Positions 1 through 7,750 of a stretch of 64,000 bases of DNA are shown piece after piece. Positions within the stretch are counted from its first letter, which is position 1, and each line of letters opens with the position of its first letter. The stretch lies in contig NZ_CP073754.1 of assembly GCF_018734325.1 (NCBI RefSeq), positions 1,984,001 through 2,048,000 of the forward strand, written 5' to 3'. The notes beneath the pieces are model-generated. The model did not search any database, had not been told where the DNA came from, and saw nothing but the letters and a program-made list of their open reading frames with translations. Made by a program: the position numbers and the translations under genes. Source of the DNA: Methylomonas paludis (lineage in GTDB: Bacteria; Pseudomonadota; Gammaproteobacteria; Methylococcales; Methylomonadaceae).

Positions 1-685
1 TATGAATTTTGGCCAGCCGCTGTTCATGCTCGGCCAATTCCGCTGCGCTGCAGGCAATGACTTTCAAAGCCGGTCGGTCGGCTGATAAGCGCTCGATAGG
101 TTGTTGAGTACCGTTCAAGAGATGATTAACATCATCCAGCAGTGAAATCTGGCCGCCGGTCATGGTTAGATACACGTCGGCCAGAATTTCCGCGTCCAAT
201 AAAGCGCCGTGGAGTTCGCGCTGGCTATTGTCCACGCCGTAGCGCTTGCATAAGGCATCCAGGCTGTTGCGTGCGCCTGGGTGCATGCGGCGGGCGTAGG
301 CCAAGGTGTCAAACACGCTGCTGTTGCTTTCTATGCGCCGGGTTTCATCAGCCAGCATGGCCAGTTCGTGATTTAGAAAGCCGACGTCAAACGGGGCATT
401 GTGGATAATCAGTTCGGCACCGGCGGTAAAAGCCAAAAAGTCAGCAACCACTTCACGAAATTTGGGCTTATCCTGCAAAAACTCATTGGTAATACCATGT
501 ACTTCAATGGCTCCAGCGTCGATTTCCCGTTCCGGATTTAAATACACGTGAAAGCGGTTTTGGGTCAGGCGGCGGTTAATCAGTTCTACACAGCCTATCT
601 CGATAATTCTATGACCTTCTTTTGGGTTTAAGCCGGTGGTCTCGGTATCCAGCACCACTTGGCGATGATTTCCTGGATTAAACAT
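1..685 (-). CDS. dnaQ: DNA polymerase III epsilon subunit (3'-5' proofreading exonuclease), 3' end cut by window
   Basis: The reading frame runs open from an ATG at 685 down to the window edge (about 228 residues). The N-terminus has the DEDDh exonuclease Exo I motif DTETTG near residues 13-18. Further on are an IIHNAPFDVGFLNHEL stretch (Exo II) and a LHGALLDAEILADVYL stretch (Exo III epsilon with its histidine). This is the proofreading subunit of the replicative polymerase in the cytoplasm. It lies 14 bp downstream of the ppk1 stop on the same strand, so the two are probably co-transcribed. The C-terminal tail that binds the alpha subunit lies partly outside the window. The identification is firm because all three exonuclease motifs are visible. 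Confidence 0.93.
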   Translation of the reverse strand, partial: MFNPGNHRQVVLDTETTGLNPKEGHRIIEIGCVELINRRLTQNRFHVYLNPEREIDAGAIEVHGITNEFLQDKPKFREVVADFLAFTAGAELIIHNAPFDVGFLNHELAMLADETRRIESNSSVFDTLAYARRMHPGARNSLDALCKRYGVDNSQRELHGALLDAEILADVYLTMTGGQISLLDDVNHLLNGTQQPIERLSADRPALKVIACSAAELAEHEQRLAKIH

Positions 686-699
686 AGCAATGCCTGCCT

Positions 700-2766
700 T
701 CAGCTAAATGATTTCAGGAGTTCGGCCTGAGCCTGGTATAAGGGTTTATCCCCGGGCAGAATCTTGTGGTATTGACCATCCTGCTGCAACAACCAGGATT
801 GGGAATTATCCTTCAGATAACGTTGTAAATCGGTCAGAATACGATCGCTGAGTTTTTTGTCGATAATCGGAAAACTGATTTCCACGCGCCTGAACATATT
901 GCGGTTCATCAGATCGGCACTGGCGGCAAATACTGCCCAATCGCCGCCGTTCATAAAGGCGTAAATCCGGTTATGTTCCAAAAACCGGCCAATGATGGAG
1001 CGGACTTCTATATTCTCCGATACGCCGGGCACGCCGGGCCGTAAACAGCAAATACCCCGCACTATCAGTTTAACTTCAACACCTGCCTGCGAAGCCCGGT
1101 ATAAAGCCCGTATCGCTTGCTCTTCGACTACCGCATTGACTTTAATAATGATTTTGGCCGGCTTGCCTTTTTTGGCGTGATCTATTTCCCGCTCTATCAT
1201 TTTCAGCAAACCATGATGCAAGGTAAACGGCGATTGTAACAAGCGGTTAAGTTTGCTTACCTTACCCAGACTGGTCAGTTGCATAAATACCCGCCGCACA
1301 TCCTCGCCCAGTTCTTTATCACAGGAAAACAAACCATAATCGGTATATAAACGCGCGGTTTTCGGGTGGTAATTACCGGTACTTAAATGCACATAATTGC
1401 GTAACTGATTACCTTCTTTACGCAACACCAAACACATTTTGGCATGGGTCTTATAACCCACCACCCCATAGACCACATGGGCGGCGGCTTCCTGTAATTT
1501 GGCGGCCAGACCGATATTATCCTTCTCATCAAATCGAGCCAGTAACTCTATTACTACGGTGACTTCCTTACCTGCTTTAGCGGCATTGATCAAGGCCGCC
1601 ACTACCGGGGAATCGACCCCGGTGCGATACAGGGTCTGTTTAATGGCTATCACATCCGGATCTTTGGCGGCCTGGCGAATAAAATCCACTACCGGGGTAA
1701 ACGACTGAAACGGATGATGCAGTAAGATGTCTTGTTTACGAATACTGGCAAAATAATCTTTATTACGGCCAAAAGCGCTAGGCACATTGGATTTAAACGG
1801 GGGGAACTTCAAATCCGGCCGTTCTACCAGACTGTAAACTGCCTGGGCGCGACTTAAATTAACCGGGCCGTTGACCATAAATAAACGGTCATAAGTCAGT
1901 TCAAACCGGGCCAGTAAAAAATTCACGGTTTCTTCCGGACAATTGGCGTCAATTTCCATCCGCACTTCGTCACCGTAATTACGCATGGCCAGTTCACCTT
2001 CCACCGCCAGCATCAAATCATCAATTGCGTCATCATCCACGAAAAAATCGCTGTTGCGGGTCACCCGGAACTGATAACAGCCCTTGACCGTCATGCCGTT
2101 GAACAAATCGGTGATAAAGGCATGAATAATCGAAGACAAAAACACAAAATCATAAGGGCCGCTCTCGGTATCGTGCACCGGCAACTGAATAATGCGGGGC
2201 AGGGCGCGCGGTGCTTGCAGAATGGCCCGGCCACTGTTGCGGCCAAAAGCATCCTTACCAGTCAAGGAAATGATGAAATTTAAGCTTTTGTTCAGAATGC
2301 GCGGAAACGGATGCGCCGAATCCAGCCCCACCGGAGTCAAAATCGGCAGCAATTCTTCGTTAAAATACTTTTCCAGCCAATTCTTTTGGCTGGCATTCCA
2401 GCTATCCCGGCGCAGAAAGCGGATATTTTCCTGCTCCATAGCCGGAATCAGAATATCGTTTAATACCCGGTATTGTTCTGCCACCAGCTCATGGGCTTTA
2501 ACGGCTATGCGTTCCAGTTGCTCATTAATAGTCAACCCATCGGAACTGATCACGTTGGGATCAATTTCCACCATTTGCAGCAAACTGGCCACCCGCACTT
2601 CATAAAACTCATCCAGATTGGAACAGGATATGCATAAATAATTCAGGCGTTCCAATAAAGGTAATGATTCGTCCAGGGCCTGGGCCAGCACCCTGATATT
2701 AAATTCCAGCAGACTTATTTCACGATTAATAAAAAGTTCATGACTATTCAGGTCTATCGATTCCAT
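700..2766 (-). CDS. ppk1: Polyphosphate kinase 1
   Basis: The 688-residue product has the usual Ppk1 length. It makes inorganic polyphosphate reversibly from ATP through a phosphohistidine. The N-terminal domain opens with FINREISLLEFNIRVLAQA, a family signature. The catalytic histidine is probably H441 in YKTHAKMCLV, and a second conserved patch, LSTGNYHPKTARLYTD, follows. The start at 2766 (MESIDLN) fits the family's N-terminus. It is divergent from cysM across a 117-bp gap and is followed by dnaQ after 14 bp. No pho-box was recognised upstream. phoU lies about 52 kb away in the same window but is not adjacent. Confidence 0.96.
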   Translation of the reverse strand: MESIDLNSHELFINREISLLEFNIRVLAQALDESLPLLERLNYLCISCSNLDEFYEVRVASLLQMVEIDPNVISSDGLTINEQLERIAVKAHELVAEQYRVLNDILIPAMEQENIRFLRRDSWNASQKNWLEKYFNEELLPILTPVGLDSAHPFPRILNKSLNFIISLTGKDAFGRNSGRAILQAPRALPRIIQLPVHDTESGPYDFVFLSSIIHAFITDLFNGMTVKGCYQFRVTRNSDFFVDDDAIDDLMLAVEGELAMRNYGDEVRMEIDANCPEETVNFLLARFELTYDRLFMVNGPVNLSRAQAVYSLVERPDLKFPPFKSNVPSAFGRNKDYFASIRKQDILLHHPFQSFTPVVDFIRQAAKDPDVIAIKQTLYRTGVDSPVVAALINAAKAGKEVTVVIELLARFDEKDNIGLAAKLQEAAAHVVYGVVGYKTHAKMCLVLRKEGNQLRNYVHLSTGNYHPKTARLYTDYGLFSCDKELGEDVRRVFMQLTSLGKVSKLNRLLQSPFTLHHGLLKMIEREIDHAKKGKPAKIIIKVNAVVEEQAIRALYRASQAGVEVKLIVRGICCLRPGVPGVSENIEVRSIIGRFLEHNRIYAFMNGGDWAVFAASADLMNRNMFRRVEISFPIIDKKLSDRILTDLQRYLKDNSQSWLLQQDGQYHKILPGDKPLYQAQAELLKSFS

Positions 2767-2827
2767 ATCCAGTAAGGGTTTGTGTGACTGATTCTGCCGA
2801 TTATAGACTAACTCAAGCGGGAACGCT

Positions 2828-2856
2828 TAGCTTAGCCAACGCCGATTTGATATAAT
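2828..2856 (+). promoter_or_regulatory. Candidate sigma-70 promoter for cysM
   Basis: A perfect TATAAT lies at 2851-2856, about 28 bp before the cysM ATG. The sequence 17 bp upstream (TAGCTT) is a poor -35, so only the -10 element is convincing. AAGG at 2877 serves as a weak ribosome binding site. Confidence 0.45.
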
Positions 2857-2883
2857 TTTTTCTTTCAAGGCTAACTGCAAATC

Positions 2884-3774
2884 ATGAATTTCCCTACCAT
2901 AGAATCTTTTGTTGGAAACACGCCCTTAGTACGCCTGCAACGCCTTAATTTGTCGGAAACCAGCACAATTCTGGTTAAACTGGAAGGCAATAATCCCGCT
3001 GGATCAGTTAAAGACCGGCCCGCCCTGAATATGATAAAACAGGCAGAACTGCGCGGTGAAATCAAACCGGGCGATCGGCTGATAGAAGCCACCAGCGGCA
3101 ATACCGGCATTGCCCTGGCTATGGCGGCAGCTATTAAAGGCTATAAAATGACTTTGATCATGCCGGACAATATGAGTGCAGAACGTATCGCCTCTATGAA
3201 GGCTTATGGCGCAGAAATCATCCTCACCCCAGCCGCCGGCAGTATGGAAGCCGCTATTGATTTAGCCAGAAGCATGGAAGCTGACGGGGCAGGGCGGATA
3301 CTTGATCAATTTGCCAATCCTGACAATCCGCAAGCCCATTTCGATAGTACCGGCCCGGAAATCTGGCGCGATACCCACGGCAAAATCACTCACTTTGTCA
3401 GTTCTATGGGCACCACCGGTACCATTATGGGCACTTCGCGTTATCTTAAACAGCAAAATCCGGCTATCGAAATTGTGGGTGTGCAACCCAAAGGCGCATC
3501 CAAAATTCCCGGTATTCGGCGCTGGCCACAGGAATATTTACCTAAAATCTATCATGCCGATCAGGTCGACCGGATTATTGATGTTGATCAGCTCGATGCA
3601 GAAAACACCACCCGAGCTTTGGCTGCAGAAGAGGGCATTTTTGCCGGCATCTCTTCCGGTGGAGCCGTGCATGTGGCTTTACAATTGGCACAAACGCTGG
3701 AATATGCCTTGATAGTTGCTATCGTCTGTGATCGTGGCGACCGCTATTTATCCACCGGGGTATTTCCCAGCTAG
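2884..3774 (+). CDS. cysM: Cysteine synthase B (O-acetylserine sulfhydrylase)
   Basis: The 296-residue PLP enzyme joins O-acetylserine with sulfide or thiosulfate in the last step of cysteine synthesis. The PLP lysine is K43 in NPAGSVKDRPALNM. The phosphate-binding loop EATSGNTGIALA follows near residue 68, and GISSGGAVHVAL lies near the C-terminus. The length and the SVKDRPA context favour CysM over CysK. It is a single gene divergent from ppk1; the gap downstream is long, so it is probably monocistronic. Confidence 0.95.
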   Translation: MNFPTIESFVGNTPLVRLQRLNLSETSTILVKLEGNNPAGSVKDRPALNMIKQAELRGEIKPGDRLIEATSGNTGIALAMAAAIKGYKMTLIMPDNMSAERIASMKAYGAEIILTPAAGSMEAAIDLARSMEADGAGRILDQFANPDNPQAHFDSTGPEIWRDTHGKITHFVSSMGTTGTIMGTSRYLKQQNPAIEIVGVQPKGASKIPGIRRWPQEYLPKIYHADQVDRIIDVDQLDAENTTRALAAEEGIFAGISSGGAVHVALQLAQTLEYALIVAIVCDRGDRYLSTGVFPS

Positions 3775-3818
3775 GCAGATCACAATTCCACCCACAGAAG
3801 TTACTTAATCCACAATTG

Positions 3819-3835
3819 CTGTGGATAACTTTGTG
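3819..3835 (+). promoter_or_regulatory. DnaA-box-like site, copy 1
   Basis: The 17-bp string CTGTGGATAACTTTGTG contains TGTGGATAA at 3820-3828, the exact complement of the consensus DnaA box TTATCCACA. A one-mismatch box in the opposite direction (TAATCCACA) lies just upstream at 3806-3814. Binding by DnaA is inferred from sequence alone. Confidence 0.5.
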
Positions 3836-4222
3836 GGCAAACAGTGTCTGAAATAGCTAAACTAATGTAAGCTAAGCGGGTTTGTTAAATTGCGTTAAAT
3901 TTGGTCAGCTCCCTAGCCAGCGTTTACTGTATAGGATCAGCTAAGCATGGATAGGCCCATCAATCGCGAGCAATGCACTGCCTGATACCGGCACACCCCA
4001 CAAGCCCAACAAATTGATTTATAATATCTATTACTTTATGGAAGTGCTATTGAAGCCTAAGTCTCAATCCGCTAAGCCAGCTATTTCAAAGCCAAACCGG
4101 CTGGGGAGGCGGCTATTCAGGCTCTGGCTCCGGCAGACTGGTTTACAGATTTAAGCCGCCAGATTGCCCTTAATCTGCATTAGCCACGAAGAGATATACA
4201 TTTGCACACAAATCCCCAAAAT

Positions 4223-4239
4223 CTGTGGATAACTTTGTG
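4223..4239 (+). promoter_or_regulatory. DnaA-box-like site, copy 2
   Basis: This is an exact repeat of the 17-bp string at 3819, in the same orientation 404 bp downstream, with the same perfect 9-bp DnaA box (4224-4232). It lies about 95 bp before the rlmD start, so it could also affect transcription of that gene. Confidence 0.5.
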
Positions 4240-4333
4240 AGCATCCGGTGTCAATAAACTGTAACATTATGTAAACCAAACAGGATTTTTAGACTGTCTA
4301 AAAATTGGTCAATAAACCAGCAATACACCATCA

Positions 4334-5659
4334 ATGGCTCAAAGAAAAAAACTACCCCAAGCCGCCGTCACGACCACTATCGATTCACTGGCTCACGATG
4401 GCCGGGGCATCGCCCGAGTGGACGGCAAAGTCGTCTTTATTGACGAAGCCTTGCCGGGAGAATCCCTGGAATTTGTCTATACCGACAATCGCCGTGACTA
4501 TGCTGAAGGCAAAGTGCAAACTCTGCACAGCCGTTCCGCCCAACGTAGCGAACCGCAATGCCCACATTTTGGTGTGTGCGGTGGCTGCAGTTTTCAGCAT
4601 GTCAGCGATGCTGAACAGATCAAAATCAAGCAACTTTTGCTGGGCGAACAATTCAACCGCATCGGCAAACTGGATATTCCGCAAATTTGGCCGGCCCTGA
4701 CCGGTCCGCACTGGGGCTATCGCACCAAAGCCCGTATGGGTGTTAAATATGTCGCCAAAAAAGGCAAGGTACTGGTGGGTTTCCGGGAACGGCGCAATCC
4801 CTATCTGGCCGAAATCGACAGTTGCAAAGTCATGTATCCGCTGATAGGCGAGAATCTGACCGCACTGGCGGATATGATTGCCGGCTTGTCCATCAAAGAC
4901 AAAATCCCCCAGATAGAAGTCGCCGTCGGCGAAAACGCCTGCGTCCTGGCGTTTCGGGTACTGGAGCCGCCCACGGCTGCCGACCAGCAACGCATGGCTG
5001 AATTTGCCCGGCAACTTGGCGTCACAATTTGCTTGCAGCCCAAAGGCCCGGACAGCATCCATCCGCTGGATGGCGAAACTGAAGTCATTCCCAGCTACAG
5101 CCTGCCGGCTCAAGGCCTGAACTTTAATTTCCGCCCGGCCATGTTTACTCAGGTCAATTATGAAATTAACCGGCAAATGGTTAGTCAGGCCCTGGAAGCT
5201 TTGCAACTCAGCCGCGAAGACCGGGTGCTGGATTTATTCTGCGGCCTGGGTAATTTCACCTTGCCCTTGGCCACCCTGGCCGGCCAAGTTATAGGCGTGG
5301 AAGTGGATCAACCCTTACTGCATCACGCCCGAGCCAATGCCGCTCTGAATAATCTTGATAATGTGCAGTTTCATGCCGCCGATTTGAGCAAAGATGTCAG
5401 CGACCAACCCTGGAGCCAGCTTAAATTCACCAAAGTGTTATTAGACCCCTCCAGGGCCGGCGCTGCCGAAATTTTGCACAACTTCAGGCACTGGCAACCT
5501 GAACGCATTGTTTATGTGTCCTGTAATCCATCGACATTGGCGCGGGATGCCGGCATCTTGGTTAATGAATTAGGCTATACCCTGGTCAAAGCCGGGGTGA
5601 TGGACATGTTTCCACAAACCGCCCATGTCGAATCCATCGCTTTGTTTGTCAAATCATGA
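4334..5659 (+). CDS. rlmD: 23S rRNA (uracil-1939-C5)-methyltransferase
   Basis: The 441-residue enzyme transfers a methyl group from SAM to uracil 1939 of 23S rRNA. An N-terminal TRAM domain occupies about residues 8-66. The iron-sulfur cysteines are C76, C82 and C85 (CPHFGVCGGC), with the fourth probably C164. The SAM-binding motif is VLDLFCGLGNFTLPLA, and the catalytic cysteine is C397 in YVSCNPSTLARD. All cluster and catalytic residues are present. The stop codon overlaps the start of the next gene (ATGA), so the transpeptidase and probably truA are translated from the same message. Confidence 0.95.
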   Translation: MAQRKKLPQAAVTTTIDSLAHDGRGIARVDGKVVFIDEALPGESLEFVYTDNRRDYAEGKVQTLHSRSAQRSEPQCPHFGVCGGCSFQHVSDAEQIKIKQLLLGEQFNRIGKLDIPQIWPALTGPHWGYRTKARMGVKYVAKKGKVLVGFRERRNPYLAEIDSCKVMYPLIGENLTALADMIAGLSIKDKIPQIEVAVGENACVLAFRVLEPPTAADQQRMAEFARQLGVTICLQPKGPDSIHPLDGETEVIPSYSLPAQGLNFNFRPAMFTQVNYEINRQMVSQALEALQLSREDRVLDLFCGLGNFTLPLATLAGQVIGVEVDQPLLHHARANAALNNLDNVQFHAADLSKDVSDQPWSQLKFTKVLLDPSRAGAAEILHNFRHWQPERIVYVSCNPSTLARDAGILVNELGYTLVKAGVMDMFPQTAHVESIALFVKS

Positions 5660-6147
5660 AACCGGCGGCAAACTATCTGGATATTTCCCTGGCCCGCCAG
5701 GAGCTTAGCCTGATAGAGTCAGGTGTGATTAAGCGGGTATTTCCGGTATCCACCGCCAAAAACGGCGCCGGCCAACGCAAGGGCAGTTTTTGTACGCCAT
5801 TAGGCTGGCATTGTATCCGTGCCAAGATCGGCGCGGCAGCACCTTTGGCTGCGGTATTTGTCGGTCGCCGTCCCACCGGAGAAATATACAGCCCCGATTT
5901 GGCTGCCCAGCATCCCCAGCGCGACTGGATACTAACTCGCATCCTCTGGCTCAGCGGTCTGGAGCCGGGTAAAAACCGTTACGGTGCGGTGGACAGCGGC
6001 TCACGCTATATTTACATCCACGGCAGCCCGGATCATTTAATCGACGGCGTACCCGATTCGCACGGCTGTGTCCGTATGCATAATGCCGATGTGACGGCAT
6101 TGTTCGAACTGGTCAGCCCCGGTTGCCGGGTTTATATCCATGAATAA
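5656..6147 (+). CDS. L,D-transpeptidase (YkuD family)
   Basis: The 163-residue protein has the YkuD catalytic signature: a histidine in IHGSPDHLI, then PDSHGCVRM with nucleophile C138. Such enzymes cross-link peptidoglycan or attach proteins to it. There is no obvious signal peptide (it begins MKPAANYLDISLARQELSL), which resembles the short YbiS/YnhG-like cytoplasmic-start variants. The exported location is therefore unclear. It overlaps rlmD by 4 bp and is followed by truA after 9 bp, which indicates an operon. Confidence 0.85.
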   Translation: MKPAANYLDISLARQELSLIESGVIKRVFPVSTAKNGAGQRKGSFCTPLGWHCIRAKIGAAAPLAAVFVGRRPTGEIYSPDLAAQHPQRDWILTRILWLSGLEPGKNRYGAVDSGSRYIYIHGSPDHLIDGVPDSHGCVRMHNADVTALFELVSPGCRVYIHE

Positions 6148-6156
6148 AACTCAGTT

Positions 6157-6963
6157 ATGCCGCGTATCGTCTTAGGTGTGGAATATGATGGCAGCGCCTA
6201 TGCCGGCTGGCAATTTCAGCAACACAGCCCCAGTGTCCAAGCCGTATTGCAAAGCGCCTTAAGCCGGATAGCCCAACACCCCGTTACGGTATTGTGTGCC
6301 GGGCGCACTGATGCCGGTGTGCATGCCCTGGAGCAGGTCGTGCATTTTGACACCGATGCGGTACGCGATCCGCGTGCCTGGGTCTTGGGAGTCAACAGTT
6401 ATTTGCCCGATGATATCCGGATAATCTGGTCACAACCGGCAGTGGCGGATTTCCATGCCCGCTATAGCGCCATAGCCCGCTTCTACCGTTACATCATTTT
6501 AAACCGGTCTATGAAATCGGCACTATACGGCAGACAAAGCACCTGGTGCGCTTACGCCCTGGATGCCGAAAAAATGCATCAGGCCGGTCAATATCTGCTG
6601 GGTGAACATGATTTCACCTCGTTTCGCGCCCAGTCCTGTCAATCCCAAAGCCCCAGCCGCTTAATGCATTTTGTGGATGTTTATCGTGACGAACAGCGAG
6701 TGATTATCGATATTTGCGCCAATGCCTTCTTGCATCATATGGTTAGAAACATTACCGGTGTGTTGCTGGATGTCGGCATGGGCAGACAGCCGGTAGACTG
6801 GCCGCTGGCCCTGCTGGCTATCAAAAATCGCGCCGCCGCCGCTGTCACAGCACCACCCCAGGGGCTGCATCTGGGTGGGGTCTATTACCCTGAGCATTAC
6901 CAAATCCCCAGACACCCGGTATTTGCCAAATTACCCGCTGATGTACGCCGTTTCGATGGCTAA
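6157..6963 (+). CDS. truA: tRNA pseudouridine(38-40) synthase
   Basis: The 268-residue enzyme forms pseudouridine at positions 38-40 of tRNA anticodon arms. The catalytic aspartate is D52 in AGRTDAGVHALEQVVHF. Other family marks are DFHARYSAIARFYRY and FLHHMVRNITGVLLDVG near the C-terminus. It is the last gene of the rlmD-transpeptidase-truA run. No strong terminator follows directly; the next stretch is repeat DNA. Confidence 0.96.
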   Translation: MPRIVLGVEYDGSAYAGWQFQQHSPSVQAVLQSALSRIAQHPVTVLCAGRTDAGVHALEQVVHFDTDAVRDPRAWVLGVNSYLPDDIRIIWSQPAVADFHARYSAIARFYRYIILNRSMKSALYGRQSTWCAYALDAEKMHQAGQYLLGEHDFTSFRAQSCQSQSPSRLMHFVDVYRDEQRVIIDICANAFLHHMVRNITGVLLDVGMGRQPVDWPLALLAIKNRAAAAVTAPPQGLHLGGVYYPEHYQIPRHPVFAKLPADVRRFDG

Positions 6964-7013
6964 AAACAGCTGTTCTTTTTGATAAGCTTTATGCTGCGTT
7001 AGTGGTTGACTTT

Positions 7014-7670
7014 GGTTGAAGCGGTAGAGGGCATTGTTGAGTTCGACGCTGGTTTGATTAAGGTTATGCTGCGAATTCCTCGATTCCACTGCGTTGCATC
7101 GAGGCTCCGGTCGCGATTAGACAGGCTATTGTTGCATGAAGGGAGTGGGCTGCGATGATGCGGGTTATGGTTGGCTGTTGCGCAGGGTGTTTTTGCGATA
7201 GTTAGACACCAAACACCCGTGAAGTTTTGGTGGCTTGCCTGGCGGCGAAGCCACCCTACATGGTGGTCGCTTTGATAATGGTTAGGTTTGGGTTGAAGCT
7301 TTAGAGGGCATTGTTGAGTTCGACGCTGGTTTGATTAAGGTTATGCTGCGAGGTCCTCGATTCCACTGCGTTGCATCGAGGCTACGGTCGCGATTTGACA
7401 GGCTATTGTTGCATGAAGGGAGCGGGCTGGGATGATGCGGGTTATGGTTGGCTGTTGCGCAGGGTGTTTTTGCGATAGTTAGACACCAAACACCCGCGAA
7501 GTTTTGGTGGCTTGCCTGGCGGCGAAGCCACCCTACATGGTGGTCGCTTTGATAATGGTTAGGTTTGGGTTGAAGCTTTAGAGGGCATTGTTGAATTCCG
7601 CTGACGCTGGTTTGATTAAGGTTATGCTGCGCATTCCTCGATTCCACTGCGTTGCGTCGAGGCTACAGGG
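7014..7670. repeat. 277-bp tandem repeat, two full copies and one partial copy
   Basis: Copies begin at 7014, 7291 and 7568, exactly 277 bp apart. The first two differ at only a few bases, and the third breaks off near 7670. Each unit contains three inverted repeats: CCTCGAT...ATCGAGG (7355-7381 in copy 2), GGGTGTTT...AAACACCC, and GGTGGCTT...AAGCCACC. Hairpin-rich intergenic units of this kind resemble REP-type elements moved by Y1 (RAYT) transposases, but no transposase is present. A related sequence lies inverted near 28.5 kb. The open frame on the minus strand across this region is just the repeat. Confidence 0.85.
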
Positions 7671-7686
7671 CGCACGGTGGGTACTC

Positions 7687-7724
7687 AAAAAGCAGGGGCT
7701 GTCAGGAGATCCTGCCAGCCCCTG
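7687..7724 (-). terminator. Intrinsic terminator of the surface-protein operon
   Basis: CAGGGGCTG at 7693-7701 pairs with CAGCCCCTG at 7716-7724. An inner palindrome, CAGGAGATCCTG, extends the stem. Read on the minus strand, the hairpin is followed by CTTTTTG (plus-strand AAAAA at 7687-7691). It lies 27 bp past the stop of the 2351-residue gene. Confidence 0.8.
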
Positions 7725-7750
7725 GGCTTATATTGACCTAAATCTCCAAA

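Larger units (their letters stand above)
3775..4333. other. Intergenic region between cysM and rlmD with DnaA-box-like sites
   Basis: This 559-bp stretch holds no convincing gene. A 38-codon ATG frame at 4038 encodes a basic peptide but has no supporting evidence. Its notable content is a diverged direct repeat of about 60 bp. Both copies start with CTGTGGATAACTTTGTG (3819 and 4223) and continue with a shared GTGTC and AAACT..ATGTAA pattern. AT-rich sequence precedes rlmD. Confidence 0.6.

Noticed and set aside
4038-4154. 38-codon basic peptide between cysM and rlmD
   Set aside because: No ribosome binding site or known family; short basic frames arise by chance.
4385-5206. Minus-strand frame of 273 codons opposite rlmD
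   Set aside because: Antisense to a fully conserved gene, with no family similarity; a by-product of codon bias.
7282-7647. Minus-strand frame of 121 codons
   Set aside because: It lies wholly in the tandem repeat, and its translation repeats with the DNA; there is no ribosome binding site.
7014-7670. CRISPR array
   Set aside because: The units are 277 bp and tandem with no unique spacers; they are repeats with hairpins and not a direct-repeat/spacer array.
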